The notes beneath the pieces are model-generated. The model had not been told where the DNA came from. It saw only the letters and a list, made by a program, of their open reading frames with translations, and searched no databases. A DNA stretch of 64,000 bases from Algoriphagus marinus (GTDB taxonomy: Bacteria; Bacteroidota; Bacteroidia; Cytophagales; Cyclobacteriaceae). Position 1 is the stretch's first letter. Every line of letters starts with the position of its first letter. The translations under genes were made by a program, and so were the position numbers. Positions 25,770 to 33,991 of this stretch are shown in pieces. The stretch covers positions 336,996 to 400,995 of the forward strand of contig NZ_MSPQ01000005.1 of NCBI RefSeq assembly GCF_001936475.1, written 5' to 3'.

Positions 25770-27308
25770 ATGGTAGCAAAAACTTTTGGAAGTGCAGTCT
25801 CCGGTGTAGATGCAAACATCATTACAATTGAAGTTAACGTTGGTCAAGGAACCAGTTTTTTCATGGTGGGACTCCCTGACTCGGCAGTTAAAGAATCTCA
25901 GCAGCGCGTAGAATCCGCACTCAAATATTTTGGATTTCGAATGCCTCGTCAAAAGGTAGTCATCAATTTGGCTCCTGCGGATGTCCGCAAGGAAGGTTCT
26001 TCATATGACCTTCCTATTGCGATGGGAATTCTTCAGGCCTCCGAGCAAGTCGAATTCCCTTCTTTGGAAGAATATATCATCATGGGGGAGCTTTCTTTAG
26101 ATGGAAAACTTAGACCTGTAAAAGGTGTCCTTCCGATTGCCATAGAAGCAAGAAAAAGGGGCTTCAAGGGATTTATCCTACCTCTTGAAAATGCCAAAGA
26201 AGCCTCCATCGTGAACAACCTTGATATTATCGGAGTAGAAACTATGCAGCAAGCCGCTGATTTTTTGATGGGGGATTTACAAATCGAGCCCTTAGTCACA
26301 GATACTAGAGAGATATTTTATCATTCCTTGGATGACAATGAATTTGATTTTGCAGATGTGCAAGGGCAAGAAAATATCAAGCGGGCAATGGAAATCGCAG
26401 CAGCGGGTGGTCATAATGTCATCATGATCGGACCTCCTGGTGCCGGCAAGACCATGTTGGCTAAGCGACTTCCTTCGATCCTCCCTCCGCTCACTCTTGT
26501 GGAAGCTTTGGAAACTACCAAAATTCACTCTGTAGCAGGCAAACTCGGAAAAAATGGAAGTCTCTTGGCACAACGACCATTCCGAAGTCCGCATCATACA
26601 ATTTCGGATGTAGCCTTAGTTGGAGGAGGCGGTAACCCACAACCTGGAGAGATCTCATTAGCGCACAATGGGGTTTTGTTTTTGGATGAATTACCAGAAT
26701 TTAAGCGATCTGTCCTGGAAGTAATGCGACAACCACTTGAAGAGCGAAGAGTTACGATCTCGCGTGCAAAAGTTTCGGTAGATTACCCTGCCAATTTCAT
26801 GCTGATTGCGAGCATGAACCCTTGCCCATGTGGCTATTATAATCATCCCGAAAAAGAATGCGTCTGTGGTCCGGGGATCGTACAACGCTATTTAAATAAA
26901 GTTTCAGGTCCGCTTTTAGACAGAATCGACCTTCATGTAGAAGTAACTCCTGTAAAATTTGATGAGATGACCTCCACCCGAAAAACCGAGTCCAGTAAAT
27001 CAATCAGAGAGCGAGTGATCCAAGGAAGAGAGCGGCAAAAAGAACGGTTTAAAGATAATCCGGAAGTTTTTTGCAATGCTATGATGCCCTCCCACCAAGT
27101 GAAGGAAGTCTGTCAAATCAATGAAGCTGGGAAATCACTTTTGAAAACTGCAATGGAAAGATTGGGCCTCTCAGCCAGAGCCTATGATCGAATATTGAAA
27201 GTAGCACGAACTATCGCGGATATCTCAGGGTCCGAAAATATCAAAGTCGAGCACCTTGCGGAGGCAATTCAGTATCGAAGTTTAGATCGAGAAGGATGGG
27301 CTGGATAG
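25770..27308 (+). CDS. YifB-family Mg-chelatase-like AAA+ ATPase
   Basis: A 512-residue protein of the YifB/ComM family. The N-terminal Lon-like (ChlI) domain starts AKTFGSAVSGVDANIITIEV and includes VVINLAPADVRKEGSSYDLP. Walker A is GPPGAGKTML (221-230), Walker B-like DVALVGGGG/FLDELPEF follows, then NPCPCGYYNHPEKECVCGPG, a cysteine cluster. In competent bacteria ComM promotes branch migration during transformation; in others the role is unclear. The start ATG 25770 is set by the conserved AKTxGSAV opening and directly abuts a terminator-like hairpin. Followed by a small peptide gene. Confidence 0.92.
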   Translation: MVAKTFGSAVSGVDANIITIEVNVGQGTSFFMVGLPDSAVKESQQRVESALKYFGFRMPRQKVVINLAPADVRKEGSSYDLPIAMGILQASEQVEFPSLEEYIIMGELSLDGKLRPVKGVLPIAIEARKRGFKGFILPLENAKEASIVNNLDIIGVETMQQAADFLMGDLQIEPLVTDTREIFYHSLDDNEFDFADVQGQENIKRAMEIAAAGGHNVIMIGPPGAGKTMLAKRLPSILPPLTLVEALETTKIHSVAGKLGKNGSLLAQRPFRSPHHTISDVALVGGGGNPQPGEISLAHNGVLFLDELPEFKRSVLEVMRQPLEERRVTISRAKVSVDYPANFMLIASMNPCPCGYYNHPEKECVCGPGIVQRYLNKVSGPLLDRIDLHVEVTPVKFDEMTSTRKTESSKSIRERVIQGRERQKERFKDNPEVFCNAMMPSHQVKEVCQINEAGKSLLKTAMERLGLSARAYDRILKVARTIADISGSENIKVEHLAEAIQYRSLDREGWAG

Positions 27309-27311
27309 TGT

Positions 27312-27355
27312 ACAGATTTGAGATGGATGATTGAGATATATGATTTGAGATTTTA
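27312..27355. repeat. Degenerate heptamer-periodic repeat
   Basis: About six imperfect 7-nt units (GATTTGA, GATGGAT, GATTGAG, ATATATG, GATTTGA) recur with AGAT spaced by 7, 13 and 14 nt. The tract occupies the 83-bp gap between YifB and the small peptide gene. A related tract on the other strand occurs at 34845-34925. Confidence 0.6.
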
Positions 27356-27391
27356 AAAAAAATCAAACCTTTCAATTATAAATTCACAGTT

Positions 27392-27538
27392 ATGAAAAGG
27401 ATCACCAAGCGCGATGTACTCTTCTTCTTTATAGGAATCGCTACCTTCCTTATTTTAGACTCCATTTACAATTGGGAAGAAACCTTAGAGGCTTTTAGAA
27501 AAGGCTATCAAGATGGCCAAAATGCAGCCAAGTTTTAA
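27392..27538 (+). CDS. Small single-span membrane protein
   Basis: A 48-residue peptide: basic start (MKRITKRD), one hydrophobic helix (VLFFFIGIATFLILDSI), then an EETLEAFRKGYQDGQNAA tail. The KGYQDGQ ending resembles short tails seen in Bacteroidetes small membrane proteins, and the composition is coding-like with a clean start and stop. It is 7 nt from the stop of the convergent MBL gene. Function unknown. Confidence 0.55.
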   Translation: MKRITKRDVLFFFIGIATFLILDSIYNWEETLEAFRKGYQDGQNAAKF

Positions 27539-27544
27539 GAGCTA

Positions 27545-28381
27545 CTAACCCAATTCAAAAACTTCTCCTTCCTTACAGAGGAATACGTCATAATTTGGAC
27601 TCGTCGCAGTAACACATTCTTCAAAAATCTTACTGAGTCGCTCATCGGAATTTAAAGGATCGTGGTGAAAAATTGCGAGCTTTTTCACCTTAGCCAAAGC
27701 TCCAAAAGCGACTGCATCCTGCAAAGAACTATGACCCCAACCTATTTTAGTTTGGTACTCAGCGGCTGTATATTCTCCATCATGGAACAGTAAATCTGCA
27801 TTTTCTGCAATTTCATAACCACTTGTCCACTCAGCTTCATTCGGAAAGTTAGCAGAACCAAGCGCGGGCTCATGATCTGGCATATAAGCAAATACAGAAT
27901 CCCCATCTGTCATCCGAAAACCCAATGTAGGCCCAGGATGACAGATATAAGCTGATTTAATTTTAATATCTCCTATTACAAATTCAGAGTTGTTAATTTC
28001 GTGAATTATAGGATGTTTTGGCAATTCATTTAATCTGACTGGAAATAATGGAGGCGAGAAATAGCGACGTAAACGATGTAATAGAGGCTCCAGAGCCGTG
28101 CTTGGGCCCCAGAAATGAACTTGAATATTTGGATTATAAAGTGGTTGAAAAAAACCCAATCCCATCGTATGGTCAATATGAAGATGTGTCAATAAAACAT
28201 GAAGCTCCTTGACTTTTGGAGAAAGAGATTTTCCAAGTCGCTGAATTCCAGATCCTCCATCTAGGATGATAAGTGTATCGCCCTTTGAAACTTCTACACA
28301 AGAAGTGTTTCCTCCATAAATTATATTTTCGGGTCCTGGTGAGGGTAATGACCCCCTGCAACCCCATACTTTGATTTTCAT
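27545..28381 (-). CDS. MBL-fold metallo-hydrolase
   Basis: A 278-residue metallo-beta-lactamase-fold hydrolase. The metal motif is HLHIDH (His66, His68, Asp70, His71) in VLLTHLHIDHTMG, with further ligands His148 (ICHPG), Asp169 (MPDHEP), and a terminal IFHHDP (His239/His240). N-terminal WGCRGSLPSPGPENIIYGGN is typical of the phosphodiesterase-like branch. It may hydrolyse a cyclic nucleotide or phosphodiester, but the substrate is unknown. The start overlaps the stop of the upstream PAS gene by 4 nt, so the two products are very likely partners. Confidence 0.85.
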   Translation of the reverse strand: MKIKVWGCRGSLPSPGPENIIYGGNTSCVEVSKGDTLIILDGGSGIQRLGKSLSPKVKELHVLLTHLHIDHTMGLGFFQPLYNPNIQVHFWGPSTALEPLLHRLRRYFSPPLFPVRLNELPKHPIIHEINNSEFVIGDIKIKSAYICHPGPTLGFRMTDGDSVFAYMPDHEPALGSANFPNEAEWTSGYEIAENADLLFHDGEYTAAEYQTKIGWGHSSLQDAVAFGALAKVKKLAIFHHDPLNSDERLSKIFEECVTATSPNYDVFLCKEGEVFELG

Positions 28382-28773
28382 GAGAAATTAGAGTTCCAAA
28401 ACAAAGCCATTGCTCCAAGAAAACGTTTGGGTCTTCCTTCGATTGGTATCGCAGACACATTTATCAAATGCTTTTCGCCTTTTAAATTATCAATGTAAAA
28501 CGATCCTTGTGCAGGTTTGTGATGAGTTAGAGTTTGTACCAAAGGGAGACTCTCGGGGGGTAAAGGGTTGCCTTCAATATCAGTAGGTTTGAAGATAGTT
28601 GACCATTCTTCTACAGGCATACTTCCTGTTTCTCCAAACCTGATTCCTAGAATTTCTTCAGCGGGCTCATTGTAAAACAAAAGATTACCTTCTGGATCCA
28701 CCAAAAAAACTGGCATTGACAACCCATCAATGAATTGTCTACCAAGAATTAGCTCAATAGGCTGAATTGCCAT
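28378..28773 (-). CDS. PAS-domain protein
   Basis: A 131-residue single PAS domain: FIDGLSMPVFLVDPEGNLLFYNEPAEEILG is the N-terminal PAS core, with a closing INVSAIPIEGRPKRFLGAMALF strand pair. No kinase, cyclase or DNA-binding output is attached, and no signal peptide is present, so it would sense or bind a ligand in the cytoplasm. Its stop overlaps the start of the MBL gene (ATGA), suggesting a sensor for that enzyme. The upstream 172 bp (28774-28945) contain the divergent promoters of this and the lipoprotein gene; nothing else recognised. Confidence 0.8.
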   Translation of the reverse strand: MAIQPIELILGRQFIDGLSMPVFLVDPEGNLLFYNEPAEEILGIRFGETGSMPVEEWSTIFKPTDIEGNPLPPESLPLVQTLTHHKPAQGSFYIDNLKGEKHLINVSAIPIEGRPKRFLGAMALFWNSNFS

Positions 28774-28945
28774 GGGTTTATTATTATGTACAACTTAAAA
28801 AGAAGTAGAAGGTAATAAATATTTTAGAAAAACAAATAATTTTAGGAAGGATACTTTAATCATCAGTTTATTATCAATTTCAAAAACTATTACGATTTAC
28901 TGAAAATCATGTAACCTCATTAGAGATTCCTCGTCCTGATGTAGT

Positions 28946-29347
28946 ATGAAACCTAATCATTTATTGATCTTTTTATTGATCTTTTGGAGCTGTAAATCTG
29001 AAGAACCCCAAGTACTCACTAACATAGAGGGGGCCTATATTGGGCAATTTTATTTAGCTGTTCCAAATTCAGACTTTGTTAGCTCTGACATCACATTGAC
29101 TCTCGAAAACGGAAGGTTTTCAGGTACCTCCAGCAGGTCTAAATATCCTGCAATCTGTAGAGGAACTTATGAAATAATCGGGGATGAGATCATATTCACT
29201 GATGAATGTATCTGGACTGCAGAATTTAACTGGGGGCTTATCCTTTCAGGAAATTTTAAATTTAGTCTGAAGGACGGTAAGTTGTCAAAACTTACAAGAA
29301 AGGAGGGCGAAAACAGCTATGTTTATAATCTCTCAAAAACCAATTAA
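28946..29347 (+). CDS. Small lipoprotein of unknown function
   Basis: A 133-residue protein with a lipoprotein signal (LLIFLLIFWSC, Cys near 16) and a mature beta-rich domain: EGAYIGQFYLAV, SDITLTLENGRFSGTSS, CRGTYEIIGDEIIFTDEC. The pattern suggests a small beta-sandwich or calycin-like fold of the type seen in many Bacteroidetes lipoproteins. Two internal cysteines could be disulfide-bonded. No family identified. Confidence 0.65.
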   Translation: MKPNHLLIFLLIFWSCKSEEPQVLTNIEGAYIGQFYLAVPNSDFVSSDITLTLENGRFSGTSSRSKYPAICRGTYEIIGDEIIFTDECIWTAEFNWGLILSGNFKFSLKDGKLSKLTRKEGENSYVYNLSKTN

Positions 29348-29427
29348 GCTTACTAAAGGATGAAACCAACGGTTTCCCAAAAACCATCACGGTGAGAAAA
29401 ATCACTTTATGAAAGATTTAGAAAAGT

Positions 29428-29435
29428 TACTTTTG
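29428..29435 (+). promoter_or_regulatory. Candidate -7 element before the rhodanese gene
   Basis: TACTTTTG matches TAnnTTTG and lies 19 nt before the ATG at 29455. A clear -33 element is not seen, so this is tentative. Confidence 0.4.
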
Positions 29436-29454
29436 GTGAAATTTCCATTTTGCC

Positions 29455-29877
29455 ATGAAAGCGACCCTACTTATTCCAGTATTTGCAATTCTCTTATTTT
29501 CTTGTCAACCAGAAAAAACCAATTCTGAAAGCACCGCAGTTGGAGTCACTCAAAAACAAGGAGTCCAAAGCGTAGATGCTGTCAGCTTTAAAAACCTCTC
29601 AGAAAAGGAAAACACAATCATCCTTGATGTAAGAACTCCTCAAGAGGTAGCTGAAGGAAAAATCCCAAATGCAACTGTGATCAATATCTACGATCCAGAA
29701 TTTGAGACTAAAGCAAAACAGCTAGACAAAGAGAAATCTATATTAATCTATTGCTCAGCGGGCGTTCGCAGTGCACAAGCAGCTGAATTTTTGACCGGAC
29801 AGGGTTATACATCAGTTTACCACTTGGAAGGTGGTCTAGGAGATTGGTATCGAAATGGTTTTCCACTTGAAAAATAA
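29455..29877 (+). CDS. Rhodanese-domain lipoprotein
   Basis: A 140-residue lipoprotein (signal MKATLLIPVFAILLFSC, Cys17) carrying one rhodanese domain. The active-site loop is YCSAGVRS with Cys100, and IILDVRTPQEVAEGKIPNA is the classic N-terminal half. It should carry out sulfur transfer or thiol-related chemistry on the periplasmic side, although many rhodanese lipoproteins lack known substrates. Convergent with the PLP gene; no hairpin between. Confidence 0.88.
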   Translation: MKATLLIPVFAILLFSCQPEKTNSESTAVGVTQKQGVQSVDAVSFKNLSEKENTIILDVRTPQEVAEGKIPNATVINIYDPEFETKAKQLDKEKSILIYCSAGVRSAQAAEFLTGQGYTSVYHLEGGLGDWYRNGFPLEK

Positions 29878-29898
29878 ATCAAAGTAAAACATCACAGA

Positions 29899-30996
29899 TC
29901 AGAAGGCTTGATCCAAGTCTTCCAATAAATCATCCAAATGCTCTAGACCAACTGAAACTCGAATAAGATTTTGGGGAGTAAGCGTATTCGGACCCTCCGA
30001 TGCGGCCCTTCTTTCGATCAAGCTTTCCACTCCCCCGAGGCTAGTCGCGTTTGTGAAGTAATGAAGTCTTGAAATCAAATTGTTTGCAGCTTCAGCGCCA
30101 CCTTTTACTTGGAAAGATAAAATCCCACCAAAACCAGTCATTTGAGTTGCTGCAATATCATGTCCGGAATGACTTTTAAGTCCTGGGTAATACACTTGCT
30201 CTACTCCAGAATGTTGGCTTAGATAGTCGGCTATAATCCCTGCATGTTCTGCATGACCTTTCATCCGATAAGGCAAGGTCTTGATACTTCTGCAAAGGTA
30301 ATAACAATCAAAAGGGGAAGGAACTGCACCTCCTACTCGTTGCACGATCCTTACTTTTTCCCAAAAATCATCGACAGATTTGGTGATTAATGCACCTCCC
30401 AGAATATCACTATGACCTCCAAAATATTTGGTACTTGAATGCATCACGATATCTGCACCCAAATCAATAGGATTTTGAAAGACTGGGGAAGCGAAAGTAT
30501 TGTCACATGCGAGCATGGCGCCGTTTTGTTTTGCAAGTTTTGCCACCGCTCTGATATCAGTAATTTTTAAAAGGGGATTTGAAGGCGACTCCACCCAAAC
30601 TAATTTGGTATTTGCCTGAAACGCATTTTCTATATTTTTCAAATCCGTCATATCTACGAAAGTAGCCTCAAGCACTCCATTGAAAAGTTGAAGAATTGCA
30701 TTTTTCAGCCCGTGGTACATGTCATCTGGAGCAATTATATGGGAACCTGGTTCCAAGGCTTGAAAAACAGCAGCACCAGCTGCATTCCCTGAAGAAAAGG
30801 CCGTGGCATCTTCTCCCTTTTCAAGTTTTGCTAACAGTTTTTCCAGCGCATTCCGATTTGGATTATTCGCTCTGGAATAAATCATCGAATCTGGCTGATG
30901 AATGAATGTGGTGCTTAGCGTTATAGGCTGAATTGCAGGTTTTTCTGAATCCGTAATGATATTTGCTCCGTGAATTGCTAAAGTTTCAAGCCTCAT
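29899..30996 (-). CDS. Cys/Met-metabolism PLP-dependent enzyme
   Basis: A 365-residue member of the cystathionine gamma-synthase/lyase family. SRANNPNRNALEKLLAKLE, the FSSGNAAG segment, the PLP lysine K190 in HSSTKYFGGHSD, and DNTFASPVFQNP all fit. The near-terminal region GVESLIERRA is the C-terminal signature. The family covers gamma-synthases, gamma-lyases and O-acetylhomoserine sulfhydrylases, so the reaction cannot be fixed from sequence alone. It is transcribed divergently from the CotH gene. Confidence 0.88.
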   Translation of the reverse strand: MRLETLAIHGANIITDSEKPAIQPITLSTTFIHQPDSMIYSRANNPNRNALEKLLAKLEKGEDATAFSSGNAAGAAVFQALEPGSHIIAPDDMYHGLKNAILQLFNGVLEATFVDMTDLKNIENAFQANTKLVWVESPSNPLLKITDIRAVAKLAKQNGAMLACDNTFASPVFQNPIDLGADIVMHSSTKYFGGHSDILGGALITKSVDDFWEKVRIVQRVGGAVPSPFDCYYLCRSIKTLPYRMKGHAEHAGIIADYLSQHSGVEQVYYPGLKSHSGHDIAATQMTGFGGILSFQVKGGAEAANNLISRLHYFTNATSLGGVESLIERRAASEGPNTLTPQNLIRVSVGLEHLDDLLEDLDQAF

Positions 30997-31052
30997 GATA
31001 TGTATTTTTTGAATTCTGATTGGAAGGAAAAATACTATTAATATTTTGCAGT

Positions 31053-32666
31053 ATGAAACGAATTTCTTTTGCCAAAACCCAATTTGGTATTTTCCTATGG
31101 TTGAGTTTTAGCGTTTCTGCTTTTGCTCAGCTTACTAGTTCTAATCTTCCAATCGTAGTTATCAATACAGAAGTTCAAATTCCTGACGAACCAAAAGTCC
31201 TTGGCAAAATGGGAATCATCTGGAATGGTGATGGAGTCGAAAATAAGATCACTGATCCATATAATCATTACGATGGGTCAGTTGGGATAGAAATCAGAGG
31301 TCAGTCCTCCCAATCTTTCGACAAGAAGAGTTATGGAATTGAATTATGGGATGAAGATCAGGATGGGGTTGACTTTGGACTACTTGGGTTTCCGGAGGAA
31401 GAAGACTTTGTTTTCCACGGCCCTTTCAGCGATAAGTCACTTATGAGAAATGCCTTGGCTTATTATTTGGCTTCTAAAAACATGGAATATGCCCCAAAAA
31501 TCAAATTTTTTGAACTCGTAATAAATGATGAATACTTGGGTGTTTATCTTCTCACCGAACGGATCAAGCGGGATAAAAACCGAGTAGATATCAAAAAACT
31601 AGACGCTGAGGATATCTCGGGAGATAAATTGACGGGTGGGTATATTCTGAAATTTGATAAAGGACTTCAAGAAGAGATTGCATGGGAATCTCCTATTCTT
31701 CCTTTTCCTGGAGCAGGAAAAACAAGAATCATGTTTGACACACCAGACTATGACGAGATCGTGCCTGAGCAATTCAACTATATCAAGGGTTATATTGATG
31801 AATTTGAGAGCGTTTTAAATGGCCCGGAATTCAAAGACCCGACTAATGGGTATGCAAAATACATTGATGCAGAAAGCTTTATTGACTTTTCTCTGATCAA
31901 TGAGCTTTCCAGAAATGTAGATGGCTATCGCTTGAGTAGCTTTTTTTATAAGGATCGGGAAAGTGAAGGAGGCAAAATAAAAGCAGGTCCGGTTTGGGAT
32001 TTCAATTTAGCTTTTGGCAATGCGAATTATTGCAATGGCTCCAACATAGATGGCTGGGCCTGGGACTTCAATTCAGTATGCCCAGATGATTATTGGGTAA
32101 TCCACTTTTGGTGGACAAAACTCTTGGAAGACCCATCGTATATCTCAAAAATGAAAGACCGATGGATCGAACTGCGAAAAGACGTTTTTTCAGATGAAAA
32201 AATAATGTTTGCAATTGACAGTATGCAATCAGAAATCGGTGGAGCTGGAGTCCGGAATTTTGAAAAATGGGATGTGCTGGGCGAATATGTTTGGCCAAAT
32301 AATTTTGTTGGGCAAACGTACCAAAAAGAAATCACCTATTTGAAAACCTGGGTTCAGGATCGCTTGAATTGGATGGATTACCAATTTGATGTAGTACTGG
32401 CTTTAGAACCGGAGCAAGAAACAGGAATTAAGGTTTACCCTAACCCTAGCTCAGGAACACTTTTCATTCAATCAGAGGATGCGTGGAAAGGTGGAGAAAA
32501 GATGAAAATTTACTCCACGCTGGGACAAGAAATTCAGGAATTCACTTTTGCCGAAGGCCAGAAAAAAAACAGATTTGACATACTGGCAGGAAATGGCATC
32601 TACATTTATCAAATTATTGAACCGAACGGGAAAGTGATCCTGAGAGGAAAATTGATCCTCAACTGA
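31053..32666 (+). CDS. CotH-kinase-family protein with T9SS sorting domain
   Basis: A 537-residue exported protein. The ATG at 31053 is preferred over 31020 because it produces a signal peptide (MKRISFAKTQFGIFLWLSFS ... AFAQ). A CotH-kinase-like domain follows: SVGIEIRGQSSQSFDKKSY, EDFVFHGPFSDKSLMRNALAY, LGVYLLTERIKRDKNRV, and AGPVWDFNLAFGNANY. Residues from about 465 (IKVYPNPSSGTLFIQSE through NGIYIYQIIEPNGKVILRG) form a typical Por secretion/T9SS C-terminal sorting domain. So it is exported by the type IX system and likely surface-anchored. CotH-type proteins are protein kinases in spores and fungi; activity in this one is unproven. Confidence 0.9.
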   Translation: MKRISFAKTQFGIFLWLSFSVSAFAQLTSSNLPIVVINTEVQIPDEPKVLGKMGIIWNGDGVENKITDPYNHYDGSVGIEIRGQSSQSFDKKSYGIELWDEDQDGVDFGLLGFPEEEDFVFHGPFSDKSLMRNALAYYLASKNMEYAPKIKFFELVINDEYLGVYLLTERIKRDKNRVDIKKLDAEDISGDKLTGGYILKFDKGLQEEIAWESPILPFPGAGKTRIMFDTPDYDEIVPEQFNYIKGYIDEFESVLNGPEFKDPTNGYAKYIDAESFIDFSLINELSRNVDGYRLSSFFYKDRESEGGKIKAGPVWDFNLAFGNANYCNGSNIDGWAWDFNSVCPDDYWVIHFWWTKLLEDPSYISKMKDRWIELRKDVFSDEKIMFAIDSMQSEIGGAGVRNFEKWDVLGEYVWPNNFVGQTYQKEITYLKTWVQDRLNWMDYQFDVVLALEPEQETGIKVYPNPSSGTLFIQSEDAWKGGEKMKIYSTLGQEIQEFTFAEGQKKNRFDILAGNGIYIYQIIEPNGKVILRGKLILN

Positions 32667-32670
32667 TCAG

Positions 32671-32698
32671 AAACCGGAAGATAATTCCGGTTTTTTTT
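32671..32698 (+). terminator. Terminator of the CotH gene
   Basis: A nine-bp stem (AAACCGGAA / TTCCGGTTT) closed by a short loop, with a run of eight T, 5 nt after the stop codon. Confidence 0.88.
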
Positions 32699-32753
32699 GA
32701 TGCTTTCCAACCTTTTGGTGTTTAGCCGACTCTTTCTTTTATAACCCCAACAA

Positions 32754-33284
32754 ATGAGTCTTATTCAAATCAATCAGGAATTAATTGAAAAGGTCATCGA
32801 AAACGACCGAAAGGCACAATTCCAATTGTTTGAATTGACAAAACGATTGGTTTATTCTTTGGCATTTCGAATCCTGAATGATGAGGACGAAGCCCAGGAT
32901 GTCCTTCAGGACACCTATGTCGAAGTTTTTCAGAATCTCAAAAAACTAGCTCATCATGAAGCTTTGATTGGTTGGATGAAAACGATCACAATTCGTAAGG
33001 CAATCAAAAAAAGTAAGAAAAAGATTCACTTTGAACCTTTGGAACAAGCAAATCTAGAAATCGGAGAGGAATTGAATGCCTGGTTTGATGCAGAGCTTCT
33101 GGATCAGGCGATTCGAAATCTTCCAGCTGGGGCACGAGCAGTCTTTATGCTGGTAACTGTGGAAGGATATCCCCATCAGGAGTGTGCAAAACTGCTCGGA
33201 ATAAGTGAAAGCACGTCAAAGTCACAATTGAATTACGCCAAGGGATTATTGAAAAAGCGACTCAAAACTCTTCTGCAGGCATGA
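32754..33284 (+). CDS. ECF-type RNA polymerase sigma factor
   Basis: A 176-residue sigma-70-family factor of the ECF type. Region 2 contains DEDEAQDVLQDTYVEVF, and region 4 contains LPAGARAVFMLVTVEGYPH then AKLLGISESTSKSQL, the HTH that contacts -35. It has no anti-sigma domain. The downstream gene overlaps its stop by 4 nt (ATGA) and encodes a membrane protein, so it probably regulates this factor. Target genes unknown. Confidence 0.93.
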   Translation: MSLIQINQELIEKVIENDRKAQFQLFELTKRLVYSLAFRILNDEDEAQDVLQDTYVEVFQNLKKLAHHEALIGWMKTITIRKAIKKSKKKIHFEPLEQANLEIGEELNAWFDAELLDQAIRNLPAGARAVFMLVTVEGYPHQECAKLLGISESTSKSQLNYAKGLLKKRLKTLLQA

Positions 33285-33967
33285 AAGATCAACTGAACGA
33301 ACATACACCAAGAACAGATAGCTGGGAAAAAATCCTAGGGAAGATGAGTTTTGAAAATCAACTCGAAGGTCACCTCCAAAATCTTCCTCAGTTTGAGCCA
33401 AATGCTGATAGCTGGGAAAAGATCATCGATAAACTTGAAGATAAAAAGCGAATCTCACTATGGCCTTTCCTTGGACTTGCGGCAGGGATTATTGGCATCT
33501 TATTGATTTCAAAATTTGCCTGGAACGAAACAGAAACTATTGAGCTACAATTCTCTGATCAAAATTCTCTAACCGAAATATCAGTGATAGATCTGCCTGT
33601 TCAAATGAAGTTTCAAGAAGAATCAAAATCTGGAATATCGAAGACGATTCCCTCAATATCCAAACCCAAAAAGATCACAGAAACACAGGAAAAAGAACTA
33701 CCAGAGATTTCTGTCAAAGTTCCGGATTTTGAATTTATCGCTATTGATAAGCCAGTTATACTTCTCGCTGAAAAAGATTCCTTAGAAGAATTTGAAAACC
33801 AAGTTCAATTGAAAACCCTCCACGAAGTGACGATTTCTTGGGGGCTTAAACCAACCAATTTCCAGGTAAAAACAGCTTTTGGGAAATCTGATCCCGTCAA
33901 ATTAGAAGAAAAACAAATCGGGAGATCTGGTCGCTTGGGTCGGATCCGTTTCGGACAAAACAATTAA
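33281..33967 (+). CDS. Probable single-span membrane partner of the sigma factor
   Basis: A 228-residue protein with one membrane helix (about residues 61-79, WPFLGLAAGIIGILLIS). The N-terminal cytoplasmic part carries two copies of a P-x-x-DSWEKI motif (PRTDSWEKILGKM and PNADSWEKIIDKL, spaced about 31 residues). The periplasmic part is long and low in recognisable motifs, ending KQIGRSGRLGRIRFGQ. It has no zinc anti-sigma motif. By position (overlapping the sigma gene) it is an anti-sigma candidate, but the family is not recognised. Confidence 0.6.
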   Translation: MKDQLNEHTPRTDSWEKILGKMSFENQLEGHLQNLPQFEPNADSWEKIIDKLEDKKRISLWPFLGLAAGIIGILLISKFAWNETETIELQFSDQNSLTEISVIDLPVQMKFQEESKSGISKTIPSISKPKKITETQEKELPEISVKVPDFEFIAIDKPVILLAEKDSLEEFENQVQLKTLHEVTISWGLKPTNFQVKTAFGKSDPVKLEEKQIGRSGRLGRIRFGQNN

Positions 33968-33991
33968 ACCACATTTCTAAAACTCAAGAAA

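Noticed and set aside
31053..32666. Calling the CotH protein a spore-coat protein
   Set aside because: The CotH name is historical; a T9SS sorting domain and the Bacteroidetes context make spore function implausible.
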